Under the pieces are notes generated by a model. That model did no database searches and was not told where the DNA came from. It saw nothing but the letters and a program-made list of their open reading frames with translations. 64,000 nucleotides of DNA from Lunularia cruciata (taxonomy: Eukaryota; Streptophyta; Marchantiopsida; Lunulariales; Lunulariaceae): assembly GCA_948567375.1 (NCBI GenBank), contig OX419759.1, forward strand, positions 27,381,493 to 27,445,492. The letters run 5' to 3'. This document shows positions 46,400 to 58,329 of the stretch, piece by piece (the first letter of the stretch is position 1; every line of letters begins with the position of its first letter). The translations under genes and the position numbers were made by a program.

Positions 46400-47700
46400 G
46401 ATATGTTTTAGCCTGATAATGTTGAGTTGGGACTACCTCTTCACCTCCTCCAAGTTCCCCTACTATTCTTTGAGTGCAAGCAATGGCTACAAAAATAATG
46501 CAAGGATTTTGTACCATTACTTCTTGGAAAATTTGCTCTTTTAAACCTCATTTGGAATTTTCTAGAGCTTCTACTCTACTCATGTCAATTATTGCAACTT
46601 GTAGATCAAGAAATGCTTCCACATACTCTCATATGCTATTCTTTTCTTCAACCTGCATAGTCTACTTTGGGCCATCTACACAAAATCCACAAATTGGAAG
46701 TTCTTTAGCAACCCTTCATGCATTGCTGTCTAAGTGACATTCTAGAGCATGTCTCTCAATGAGAGATATTGCTTGTTCCTAAGCATTGTACCATGTGAGG
46801 GCTTTATTAATCAAGTAATCACATTCAAACACACATATGGAATGATTGGTGATCTTTGTTGTGAATAATCAAAAGTATCAATTCATTCTTGAAATCCAAT
46901 TCTCCACTACTCCCATGGAAAGTTACCCTTGTAAGGCGTGATATTGCATATCTTCTTCATCTATAGAAACAATGTGGCTCCATTTGTTAACCAAGATTGG
47001 TATCATTGGCATGAGTGACTTTCCAAGTACTTCTGCCATTGGTATTGAGTTTTGAGATGGTTTCCCATCTTGCATTGCTTGATGATTCTTGAAGGTACGT
47101 ACTTGACTTTGCATTGCCCCCATGGTCATCTTGATCTCTCGAAACTAGTTCAACATCCCATGCATTTCTTCCATCAAATCTTGTAACTACGTTTCCATGA
47201 TTCCTACACATGGTAATGCTCCAATGCTACTTCCTTCTTCAATAGAGAGTTAATATGATCACTCAAGAGGGAGCACAATCTATTGGGACTACCATTGGGA
47301 CTTTAGAGACTATCATTTGTTGATAATATTCCTCACCACAACTACGGATTATGAAATCCCTAAACATCATTTTTGGTCTAACCACACAATGAATTTCTAT
47401 TTGAGTTTTGAAAGGGAGAGGATTTGGTATAATCAGATCCATCACAACAGAATGTAGATTATCAAATTCCACTCCCTATTACAGATCACTACTGGTAGAA
47501 TCATTGGGTTTGGTGAATTCATCACTTTATCCATAAACTCTACTCCAAAATGGTAAACAAGATATACTGTCACTTGCTCTAGCTGTATATACATAATCTC
47601 TATGAAGAACAAATTCAAGAATGGAAAGCGGAGTGTAGGAAATTTTCCTCCAAGAGTCTCCATCCCATCCTCTCTCTAAACACTCCTAATCTATTAGTTT
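46400..47700 (-). pseudogene. gag of chromovirus 2
   Basis: Broken minus frames include METLGGKFPTLRFPFLNLFF (47,663), MEFDNLHSVVMDLIIPNPLP (47,472) and TMGAMQSQVRTFKNHQAMQD (47,128). They match the plus-strand gag of copy 1 (for example MDLNVPNPHPFNTQVEICYV at 28,274). Confidence 0.75.
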
Positions 47701-47802
47701 TATTACAATTTCTCTCCTTGAAATTACTTAGTCTCAATAGCACATGTTCTTCCAAGAGGGGTGACCCACTCTCTTAGATTGAAACACATGATCTGATATC
47801 AG

Positions 47803-48345
47803 TTTAATGTTTTGAGGACATGAGAACCCCAAAGAGAAAACCTAGAAAAAGAACACTCAAAACTCCGATGCCTCAAAGGAGCACCTTGTCTTTATTATAT
47901 AGCAAAGTTGATTTCCTCAAAGGGGCTCCACCCTTAGATCAAATACATGATTGGTAACATGTTAGAAATCTCTACCCTTAGATTAGTTGTTTACATGGGT
48001 GACATGTCTATTTGGTCCTATCTGGTTGGTCAAACAAGCTTTGACCAAAAGGAATATTTAGGGAATCTTCCTACTAGAATCTAAGAATTTCATGGGTGAG
48101 GTATCATTGAAAAGCTCTTGAAAAGAAAAATAGGGGGGAGGAAAGGCAAACCTCCTCTATTTTTAGTACAGAATGTGCACATTTTTTTAGGCTTAATTCA
48201 TTTATTTAGGCCTCCAAAATTGGCTCTAAAGTTTTAAAGCTAATTTTGGCTTCTAATATACTTATTCCATCATATATAACATCCTTCTAGATGTTACCAA
48301 GCCAATTTTCACCTCTAGATAATATATGTAGCTATTGGTATTACA
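47803..48345 (-). repeat. 5' LTR of chromovirus 2
   Basis: Same family as the left LTR. The terminal CA has mutated to AA (TTTAATG on the plus strand). Confidence 0.86.
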
Positions 48346-48765
48346 ATAAGTCCCTATATCTATCCATGTCATTCAACACATCAATGAGTTGAGCACCACT
48401 TTGTACACCATCAAGTAGTAAACCATGACCCCACATGTCCTTCAAGAGATCATTGAAATCATATTGAGTGCTATTAGTCCATAAGACAACCTCAAATTTA
48501 GACACAAAAACTCCATGAACTCTCAAGCCATGGGGCGTAGTATATATATAAGAGTAGTTCTTGCTCTATGTCCATCCAAATTGATCTACCAACAAGGACC
48601 ACTGGCTAAAGAGCATACTACTATCCTACATAACATCAATCAAGCAACCAATATCCAAGACTAAAATCTTTCTTTGCCTCTCATAAGCATAGATGAAGCA
48701 AGGAATAAACTCTCAAGTCAAGTTAGTCTACTCTTGCATCATAAAAATTCTAGAAATCTTACTAA
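48346..48765 (-). pseudogene. HAD/FCP1-like pseudogene copy 1, 5' part
   Basis: On the minus strand, KILVLDIGCLIDVM (about 48,675) corresponds to HAD motif I of plant FCP1-like proteins (LVLDxNGxL). SKFEVVLWTNSTQYDFNDLL (about 48,480) matches motif II (hydrophobic strand ending in Ser/Thr). The first catalytic Asp is kept, but the second position and flanking frames are broken. The known family holds Asp-nucleophile protein phosphatases. Chromovirus 2 interrupts it just after DMDRYRDL. Confidence 0.55.
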
Positions 48766-48769
48766 TGAG

Positions 48770-49911
48770 TGCAATCATCCTCTCACCTAACAAATCTTTA
48801 TGTATAGAGGTGTGGGTAAAAAGAGATGGTTTTGCAAGATCCAAGTTTTTCTCTTGCATGACAGGTAACACTACGAGTTTGTCCCACAAACATGGGTTAT
48901 ACTATGTTTAGCCCTCCTACTACTATTGCTACATGCAAACTAAGGTAATGTTGTGGTTTTAACTCTTTGATGGGTTATGCAAAGGTTACATGATGGTGAC
49001 ACCTTCCTCAAAGAGAGACCGTTGGGGTTCTATTGCATAGAGAGTTGGGTCTTGTTCAAGTTCTATTGTTTGTATAGAAGGTCTCACTGGGGTTTTGTTG
49101 TGAAAATTTGCTTCTTTAGGTAGCATTTGTATTTCATCCATATTTGGTTTGATTGTGCAATAATTCTACTTTAAATTGCTCTAAATTGAAACAATAATGA
49201 AGAATGATAGGAAGTCTTACATGAGGAAATTGATAGTTTAAGACTATTGCAGTCTTCTACTTGATTTTGTCAAGGTCCACTTCTTAGATACACTCTATTG
49301 CGTTTTGCACTTGATCTTTGTCCATCCAAGCCCAAGTAATGAAATTTATGTTGTCATATGTGGTGTGGTGGCCAATTAATCACTCCCCCTCTTTGAAAAT
49401 TTCCCTATTATGCATGTCAAATTCCTTCTAGTTATAAAAAATATCATCCATGGCTCTCAATATCAATGCAAAAGTTCCAATTAGTAGAGCATGAGCATAT
49501 GAAATTTGGAAATAGAGAGCTAAATTTTTCAAGCTTTGGAGTCTATCAAGCCCTAACTTGTTAACTTATCTTTTAGCCCACTTGTTTATTACTCTATAAA
49601 CACTCTCAAAAGAGAAGCTTCCTTTTGGCAACAAGCCTTTCAAATAGTCAGGAACACCTTAACTCTATATAAACTCTCTCAAACAATTACTTTGTAAACT
49701 CTCTCAAGCCCCTTCTTTATAGAGTCTATACCTATTTTTTCCTCTTGGGCATGTACACTCATCCAACTCCAAAAACACTTTTTCTCTTTTCTTCTTGAAC
49801 ATGTACACTCATTCAACTCCCAATATGCTTTCCTTCTTAGACATGTACACTTTTGATACTCATAGTTAGTGCTTAATATACTATTGTGTGAGATATGCAC
49901 CTTAAATTCAA

Positions 49912-49981
<70 letters not shown>

Positions 49982-52900
49982 TACACACACACACACACAA
50001 ATGAGCATTGGCTAGGTCAAAAGAGGAGTCAGTTCAACAGATTGTTGCTTGGTGTTTGATCATACTCTTGAGATAACTCTCCTTATTATAATGACTACCC
50101 AACCAATCAACACTCTCTATATGATAATGACCACTCCACCAACAACAAAACCTTGTTTATGAGAGAGAGATTGAGTCTCTTAGTGAAACAACACCACACC
50201 CTTAACCCCTATATAAAATAGTTATCACCTCATGATTATCAATAAGACTCACACAAACATAGTAATTTTCATTAAGCAAGGACACACATGTATAGATTTT
50301 TGATAAACTTATGGGTCTCTTTGCATAAAATCTCCTTTGAATATAAGTATTCAAATTTACACATTATATTGTTTCCACACATCAAATTTGGGTGTTTCTC
50401 TTGTGAGTCTATGGCTACAGGCTCAAAAACCCAATTTGCCTATTAAATGAAAGACAAATATTCATAACTCTTACTTTGGTTTCTTATAAGCCACGGAAGT
50501 GACTATCAATCCTTGATATGTTTGGTAGCTCAATGCCTTACTTAGTAATTTTCTCTCTATCTTCCTATGTATCTTCCCCTATATTAGCTTTTTCAATAAA
50601 AAAGAGAGTTATGTAATCCAACACAAACACTAATCTATTTGAGAATATACCAACTTCTACTCTTGTCATCCTTCAATTGAGCCCTTAATTCTCTCAAGGA
50701 ATGCCATCTAATTTTCGAAATTCCTTGGCAATGCTCATTGACTACTCATGTATAGGCCACACACTTGTTAAAAAAATAAAAAAATCTACTTCATCTAGAC
50801 CACAAGGTGCTTTAAAAGAAAGAATAAAATTGACCATGGGAACATATCTTAAAGTAGATATTGGTGTTGTTCAAATGAGATGTTGACATCTCACAAATTC
50901 AAATTATTCTACAAAGAATAATTCTTCAAACATGCCATGTCATGGCAAGAACATGACATCCTTGTCCACAATAGCAAAAAAGAAGAATGGTGAGCAAATA
51001 CCGTGCTCAATATAGTACAAGAGAAGTGTGGTGAACATTAATAGGAAAATAGAAAATTGGTGAGCATTACAACACCAGGACTGCTAGGCAACAAGAGTGC
51101 CATAACACTTCTTAAAAAACTAGAGATATCCATAGTTATTTCTACCAAAGAAGGCCAAAGCTATTAATCACAACTCAAGAGCCTTTGCATAAAGTAGAAC
51201 CTCTTAGCATTATGAAATGAATTGTTCTCCTCATGTCATCATATATCACTTGTCTAAGGTCCATATTGATATAATATGAACCTTGTCAATTGAAGTAGGT
51301 CTCTTTATTGATTTTGGGTTGCTATGCTAATGGAAATAAAGTTTTTTTCCCTAAGCTTGCACACTTGGGAAAGCCTTTCAGTCCAAAAACTCAAGAAATT
51401 TGGTGTCTTTCCTCCTTATTTGGCCATGCCACCTCTTTTGCTAGATTATCTAAAATACCAATGATCACTCTTTCAATGAGACGTGTGGTGGATTCCATGC
51501 TAATACACCATAAATTGGTCCCTCATGCTATACATGCACCATTCTTATTATACCCAAACCTAGCAAGATCTACTCCAAGTTGGATCTACACTAGGGTTTG
51601 CTTCCTCCTTGCCATATTCTCTTGAAAAACCTCATGATCTTTCACAAGCACCAACAAAGTATAAAAGGATATCACGTCCATACACATCAATTTTTTAAGG
51701 AAGAATGGATCTAAATTCTTGAACAACTTGGATACAAATTCATTTGGCGTCCAATGTAAATACAATCTTCCAAATATCAAGGAGAATTGGAAAATTTCCC
51801 CATCTTAAAAGAAAATTCCATTCCTCCATGAGGGTATTTTCTAAACCACATTCCTCCTCATCTACAAATTCATCAAATTCCAACAATCCAACCTTGTTAT
51901 CATTGTCACTCTCCCATTCAATCTCACCTTTCCATTCCAAGATTGTCTATTGCATGCACCTTTTAATTTGCTTACTCAAGTCCTCTCATACACTTGCCCA
52001 AGGCATGTTAACAATCCTTATTTGCTGCTCCTCAACACTCTCAATCTCAATAGATGTTTCTCTGCTTTATGGAACAATCTCCTTGACACGAGAAATTTAA
52101 GCTCTTATCAAACACTCTTGGGAATAGTCAATGATCTGATAATCCTTTGTCTATTTTTTGTTTTGATGTTTCTTGATACTTTAGGATGGATATTCCTTTT
52201 TCTGTCTCAACAATTGGATAATGTTATGGACACTCTAAATTTCAAGCAACAGAACTACTTGATCTTAGAGAGAGATTTATTTTGATAAAAACTAGTGCAA
52301 CTAAATACTTGCTCCCACCCACCCAATTCAAATTATTTTCCCATCCTTTCACTCATCTTGCAATAAACCACATCCATTTCATGTGCACATCAATCAGAGT
52401 AGTATTCATTCATGACAATAGAGTTTATTTATAAGTATAAGTATTTACTTGTGCTAAATTTAACTATGTTTCAAAGATGTTCCACTTCAAGAATTTAGGG
52501 AAAAAAAGCACTGATTAAACACAAAAGACAAGAGATTATGATAAGTGGTCACCCATAATGGTAAAACTCCAAAGGTCATAATTTTGAGTTCTTATAAATA
52601 TTTTATAGTAATGGTTGATCACTGTAAACCTTTTGAGTACCCACTACACTCTACACATAAATAATTTATTGAGTACTTGTTAAAAATTTATGGGGTTTTA
52701 TGGGGAACCAAAAAGACATGATTGAAACACCTTACTAGGGGGTTTCGCTTTTAAAAGTGATGGATACTTATGAGTAATACATTGATATCTGTAAAAAGAA
52801 ATACAAGTAGCTAAAAAAAAATTTGGGCAAGGAGATTGCCTCCATAAATTGAGATACAGGTGATAGAAATCATTTTATGGTGGTGGGAGTTCAGTCAGAA

Positions 52901-53230
52901 TATATGCAAGAGGGAATTCTACTAGTGAAATTAGGAACTTGATGAACTCAAAAGTTGACATGTATCAATAACAAATTAAAGAGGTGTGCAGATTTTGGTA
53001 CAAGATTGAAATGAATTCATCCCTCCCTTCTTGTGTGTGACAGTATGAATTGAATGTGTTAGTTGTATGATTATGCAAGAGGATTCATGAGTGGAGGGAG
53101 TGAGAATAAGAATTTTTCAAAATCTGCATGGAAAGAGAAGTCAAGAGTAATTAGAAGAGAGCAACGCACAACCTCAAGGAGTGCCAAATTTGCAACATTT
53201 GCAAATCAATGCAATCAATAGACAACCAAT
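48770..53230. other. AT-rich DNA, no assignable gene
   Basis: Short ORFs only. Minus-strand pieces at 51,290-51,780 (MIFGRLYLHWTPNEFVSKLF) and 51,740-51,940 have coding-like composition over several frames and may be a decayed element, family unknown. Confidence 0.4.
49913..49999. repeat. (TA)n and (AC)n compound microsatellite
   Basis: About 60 bases of perfect TA, then AATTTATTT, then eight AC units. The overlapping minus-strand ORF rich in Tyr and Ile is only this repeat. Confidence 0.95.
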
Positions 53231-53239
53231 ACTTCTAGT

Positions 53240-55110
53240 AATTCAATGTGTGGGAATGAAGATAGAGCACCAAATTCAGTCATCAATCCACCATCTTCCA
53301 TTCTAATTGATCTTTCTCTAGAAGCCCAATTTCATTTATCACCACCAAGATTTCAAGAGCTACTAAAGATGGTGATAAAGGAGAACCAAGCAAAGGGGGC
53401 GAAATGTTACAAAGACCAATTCTTGATGATTGGCAATCACTATGCACAACTTCTAGACTACTTAGAAGATGAAAAACCTTTTAATCAAATTCATGGAGGT
53501 AATTTTTAGAAACTAATTCAAAGATGACTGCATTTAGTTACATGGCCACCTATTTGGTGCAACATGGGAATGGATTTCCTTGTTTGTTAATAGGAGATAA
53601 ATTGTACAAGAAATGGGCCAGATATATGAAAGCCTACAAGGACACATAGACTTGGAAAAAAAAGAGCATGGGTGAGGGTCTGTAACATCCATTTGTGCAT
53701 GTGTGTGGTATTGTGATATTTAGCTTGGTATTACAAGTACTTAAGAGATATTATTTATATAGAGATAAATGATGGTTCTATATTAGTCATGTTTAGCTAA
53801 AGTTTGTCATAGCTAAGATAGAGTGGACCTTACTTTAGAGGAAGTAGAAAAGATGAGCACCACTATTTTGGATTTTAGTGTGTTGACTTGGTATTATTCC
53901 TAGGTGTTTGGCTTTGAAGAAAGAGTTGAGAACTCTTGGGCCCGCAAGCCTTTTTGTTTTGGATTCTTCTTTAGTCCAAGGATAGCCCATGTGAAGGAAT
54001 CCTTGACTTAGTGGTTGGGTCAAGATAAGACCACATGCTTAGGGGAATATGCCCATGTGAATGGATATTCCTTTTTACTTTTTGACTTTACTTGACTTTT
54101 AGTCTAGTAACTTGAGTTACTACGGTAATTAGTAACTTTGGTACATAACTATTTCACAAGTATATAAACAAGGGGTGAGGAGGTACTCATCATCCTTTCA
54201 TTTGCAACTATCTCTCTCTCATAGAGTTCTCTAGTGAGCAATGTCTTGAGTCTTGGAGGAGTATGATGGAGTTGGGGTTCCTTGCCTTCTTAGTCTATGG
54301 TGCGCTACCATAATAGCAATCAAAGGTTCATCCTAAGTGAGAGAGAGGCTGGCTCATAGGTCTTACTTACAAAGAGTTCAAGCAAGGATGGAGGACAATA
54401 AACAATTAGTTGAATCATATTTGACCCTTCAACGCATGGCTTTGATGTTTGGAAATTGTGCTAATATATCTCTCCTACACTAGTTAGTATTGGTGGTAGT
54501 TTTATGGAAAATATTGGAGATAGAAATGATGTCTAGGTGGTGCATAAATCACAAGTGCACTCTAGGAAACTTGGAGAAGATGAAGAAATAGTTGAAGATT
54601 TACAAGAATCCAAGCTAGACTCAATTCCCTATGCAGTCCTATGTACTCAAGGGCCAAATTTTTAGATGTTAGATTTTTTGTGGGATGGAAGAAGACAGTT
54701 AAGGAAGAGCAAGAGGAAGATATGGAGTGCCACTAGCACCCATCAATGGAGTGGCACATGATGAGGAGACCTGAGGAATGGAGGAGGAGGAGATAGCATC
54801 TCAAGGAAGAGATCATGAATCTCACAAGGAGAGAAAAGTAGCCTCTTGAGTTAATGCAAATATTACATCCTACATGACCACTCTTACAAGAGTTAGCCAA
54901 TCATGGTAAATAGAAGAGCAAATCAATATAAGCCAAGAGAGATGTAGAATTCTTGAGATAAAGCTTAAAAAAGAGAAGTCAAGGCCAAACATGTGTTTAG
55001 AACCAAGAAAATGAAATCTAAAGAAAAAAGTGGAGAATCAAGGAGACTACTACAAAGCCAAAAAGTTTTTTTATTTCATGACTCTTGAATAAGCTATGGC
55101 TAGAAACACT
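53240..55110 (+). pseudogene. unidentified pseudogene, family U copy 2 (split by solo LTR)
   Basis: It starts MCGNEDRAPNSVINPPSSIL with an open frame to 53,509, then LHGHLFG-like and IDLEKKEHG words up to the LTR at 53,681. After the LTR it resumes with KEFKQGWRTIN (about 54,368), LEIVLIYLSYTS in place of LFGNRANISPL, and a Lys/Glu-rich tail. Order and words match the copy at 38.4-39.8 kb, which has no LTR, so the LTR is a later insertion. Confidence 0.5.
53681..54358 (+). mobile_element. solo LTR of family L3
   Basis: 678 bp, TGTAACATCC...GGCTCATA, with the TATA region GTATATAAAC. A perfect 4-base GGTC occurs directly on both sides, a likely target duplication. It inserted in family U copy 2. 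Confidence 0.88.
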
Positions 55111-56960
55111 CTTGAAGAGATTACAAGAATAATTATAGTGTTACTTGATATAGATTTCCATCCATCTCCATGTAGATCTGGATCTGGTCAATGGTAGTAG
55201 TAGTCATGTTGTAGATCCAAAATTTGCTATCAATCCATAATTCCCAATGCTAGATTACAATGTGGAAGATAATTTGGAAGAGGATGTCTAGTTCTAGCTC
55301 AAGAGGTAATAGATTTCAACATCAAGATGGAACAAGATGACAAGTTATGAGGAATATAGCTCAAGATGTACATATTTGTTCACATCATTATAAAATTTTT
55401 ATAAACCTTTTAATTAGTCTTATGTATGCCTCAATTTAAAATTCACACTACTCAAAATAATTTTTTGTAATTCAATTGGTTGAACCTTAGTCAATGCTTT
55501 GTTTTACTTGTGATATTGTGTGATAGATGTGAGGCATACTAAATGGTGTAATGTAGTGGATATGATACTAGATATCATATCACAAGTTAACATGATAAAC
55601 TTTATTGTCATACCATGCATCTCATGCAGTTTGTGCAAGTTGCATGAGATACTCAATATACAAGAGATGCGCAAGATATTGACAATTCTTATCTGAATTA
55701 ACCACAATTCATGTTGTTCAAACTTGGGTTGCCTAGTAATGACATCTTCCTTAAATTTTTTATGTAAACTTTATTACTTGTGAAATCTAAGAAGCCTTTT
55801 TCATAGGGTTCAGATTTGAACTTATGACATAGTGTGTGAGTTTTGTGATTTTATTTCTTTGAACTCTACAAAGCTATAAGTTTAGAAAGATAGTCACAAA
55901 GTTGACATTGACAAAGCTTCAATTCTATTCCACGGTGGTCTGGGTTGAAATGTAGTTTGTTTCATTGTGTTCTTTATTGAAATAACAAAAAATTGAGTTT
56001 TGTAGTGTACTGGTCAGTAGATAAAAGCATAATGGATACTTCATTTGCAAAAGCATCAGAGTGAATATTGCAAATGAGTTTCCTCTGAAAAATAAAAATT
56101 TCATGACAACCAAGGTTTCATGTTTCCAAATCTTGACATACATGATATATACATATAAGAGATACATTGAAGAAAACAGGACATACATATGAGCTACATT
56201 TAAGAAAAGAGGACATATACATATAAGAGATACATTGAAGAAAAGAGGACATACATATGAGCTACATTTAAGAAAAGAGGACATATAGTGAAGAAAACAT
56301 TGAAGTTTAGAGGAAGTTGAGCATGTGCTACTTGGAAGTGAAATATTTATGAAACAAGTGTATATACAAGACTATGGTTCTACTCATGGCTATGCCCATG
56401 ATCCACAGCCATGCCTCAATAGTGCATCTCTGAGTTTCCTATATAGGATATGGTGGAGATAGAATGGACTATAAGTGGATCAAAGGCCATCAAATACTTA
56501 GCAAATTTTGGAAGCCAAAACTAATACAGATCAAAAGAGGAGGCACAACAAAAACACACTTTCCAAATGTGTAACAAGACCGTTTCCTCATACTTAGGTA
56601 TCAATGCTACCATGGTCATCATAATTTTTCAAATCCACAAAGAAACCATCATTCTTTCTCAAGTAATTATGTGGAGACACTTTAGTTCTTGCATTACAAA
56701 AGGTAAGATTCTTGAGAGGTATATGTGCTTTACTGCAGGTTGTCTACATAGTTAATCTTATGATAGTCTACCTATTTAATTGGTGGATGACAACATGCAT
56801 AACTCCAAATGCCATTTGGACTCTTGTGACTAAAAATAGGAAGAAAACTCCATCCTCATAAATAAATGGACAACAAAAGGTGAATGAGGTTTCTTGACAT
56901 GATTCTCTGTAAACTTTAAGTGTTCCATTCATACATTCCACATCCATAACCTCTCATCTG
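55111..56960. other. AT-rich DNA with a tandem duplication
   Basis: No gene is recognised. A palindrome (GATATGATA/TATCATATC) lies at about 55,559-55,583. The 68-bp tandem duplication is listed separately. Confidence 0.5.
56151..56286. repeat. 68-bp tandem duplication
   Basis: Units 56151-56218 and 56219-56286 differ at one base (AAAAC/AAAAG). Each contains ACATATAAGAGATACATTGA. Confidence 0.9.
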
Positions 56961-56969
56961 GATGTAGGG

Positions 56970-58320
56970 TGGGCTCTCAAAAGCCAAGAGCTACTTTGTC
57001 ATACAGATCATTACCATAGTCTATGAATCTCTTAGAGGTCCACTCTTCTTCCATGAACATAATAGCGGGTTGAGCAGATACCCAAAATCTATCAAGAGGA
57101 GAAACTAAAAGGTAACTCAATGGAATGTATGAGCTAGTATCTATGTATATAGGACTAAATCTAGGAGGATGTATAGCACCATGGGGTGGTGTTTTATACA
57201 ATAAGGTGAAAAATTTGTGTCAACTATCAATATAACTTTAATGCAAAAAGCTAAAGATATGAATGTATTATAAGGTCTCACCATAAGCCTATGTTATGGT
57301 CTATAAACCCATCATTCTCACCAAGTCAAACCATGAGTTTAGTGCCCCTGTGTACTCCCTTAGGAAGGAAACATAGATCCCACATGGACTCAAAGAGTTG
57401 CTTCACCTCCCTCTTTGGGCCACTAGCCCATATGATAACCTCAAAGTGCTTCAAACAACAGTCCATAAACTCTCTAACCCTTGGCTGAGGAACATACCAT
57501 AGAGTACTACTTGTTTTATAGTACCTCCATTGTCTCTTATTGGTCTCCCTACACCACTTAGAGAACATAAGACAAGTAGGGTCTCTCATGTATGCTATAC
57601 ATGACACATCCAATACTCAAATCTTTGGCCTCAAGTCTGTGTGGTAAAGAATGTTAGGGATGAAAACTCTTAATAAGCTAATCTTCTCCCTTACATTGCA
57701 TAGCCTTGATACCTCATCATTCAAAGAAGTTCTCCTTTCTTGAAGCCACAATATCTCCATAGTTTTGCTCTGGTATAAAGGTGGGTCAGGAGGATCATCA
57801 AAATTTTACCTCATCCAAGTGCTACGCTCCTCTCTAGCTCCCTTTAACTTGGTCTCTACTTCATGGAGAGAGAACTCCATATTGACTAACTCAACCCGCA
57901 TCCTCTTTAACTCCTTTTTAGCACTAGCTACCCTCTTTAAAGCAACCTAGAGAGTAGCATGTCTCCCTTTCACTAGCATATCCAATGCATTAGCACATCA
58001 TCACACATACATCTGCCTCCACTATCCTTTCTCTCTCTCCTGCTCTCTCTCTCTCTCTCACAAAACTATATCCAACTCATTGAATCCAATCTCCCCAAGT
58101 GCTAGCAAACTTTCCCTCTCCATGAACATCCACTCCTCAATCCTTAAGTGTGCCTCCCTATCAACTAGTATACACTCTTGCTTTTGAATAACATGCTCTT
58201 GAGTATTGATACTAAGCTCCTTATCTCTTAACAAACTCTCACTTGCTATAGGTGGGTGCTCCTTGATACATAACTGCTCATGCTCATGATATGCTCCTCT
58301 ACTCTCACTTTCCACAATGC
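56970..58320 (-). pseudogene. HAD/FCP1-like pseudogene copy 2
   Basis: Minus strand. A Glu-rich, probably coiled-coil segment (58,315-58,058: KEHPPIASESLLRDKELSI) and RVELVNMEFSLHEVETKLKG (about 57,890) precede a HAD motif II block, RVREFMDCCLKHFEVIIWAS (57,480), the form seen in plant FCP1/NLI-interacting-factor-like proteins. Downstream lies SPLDRFWVSAQPAIMFMEEE with EEWTSKRFIDYG (about 57,040). Motif I is not visible and stops separate the blocks. The shared HAD and EEWTS blocks link it to the copy split by chromovirus 2. I would not assign enzyme activity. Confidence 0.5.
58029..58060. repeat. (CT)n microsatellite
   Basis: An interrupted CT tract inside the coiled-coil-like pseudogene. 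In its minus frame it reads as Arg-Glu repeats. Confidence 0.85.
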
Positions 58321-58329
58321 TTAGAGGGA

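Larger units (their letters stand above)
41422..48345 (-). mobile_element. Ty3 chromovirus LTR retrotransposon 2 (decayed, with nested solo LTR)
   Basis: The minus-strand element has LTRs at 41422-42019 (3') and 47803-48345 (5'). The target-site duplication is ATAGG (41417-41421) against ATAAG (48346-48350). Inside, from right to left: a damaged initiator-Met PBS (about 47,791-47,802), gag, protease, RT, RNase H, integrase, a trace of chromodomain, and a polypurine tract next to the left LTR. LTRs and proteins match chromovirus 1, so they are one family, with a shorter LTR variant here. A solo LTR of another family splits RT from RNase H. Confidence 0.9.

Noticed and set aside
49679-50008. 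109-codon minus-strand ORF with Tyr-Ile repeats
   Set aside because: Translation of the TA/AC microsatellite.
51308-51625. 105-codon plus-strand ORF
   Set aside because: The opposite strand looks more coding over several frames; the plus frame is probably a shadow of an unidentified decayed element.
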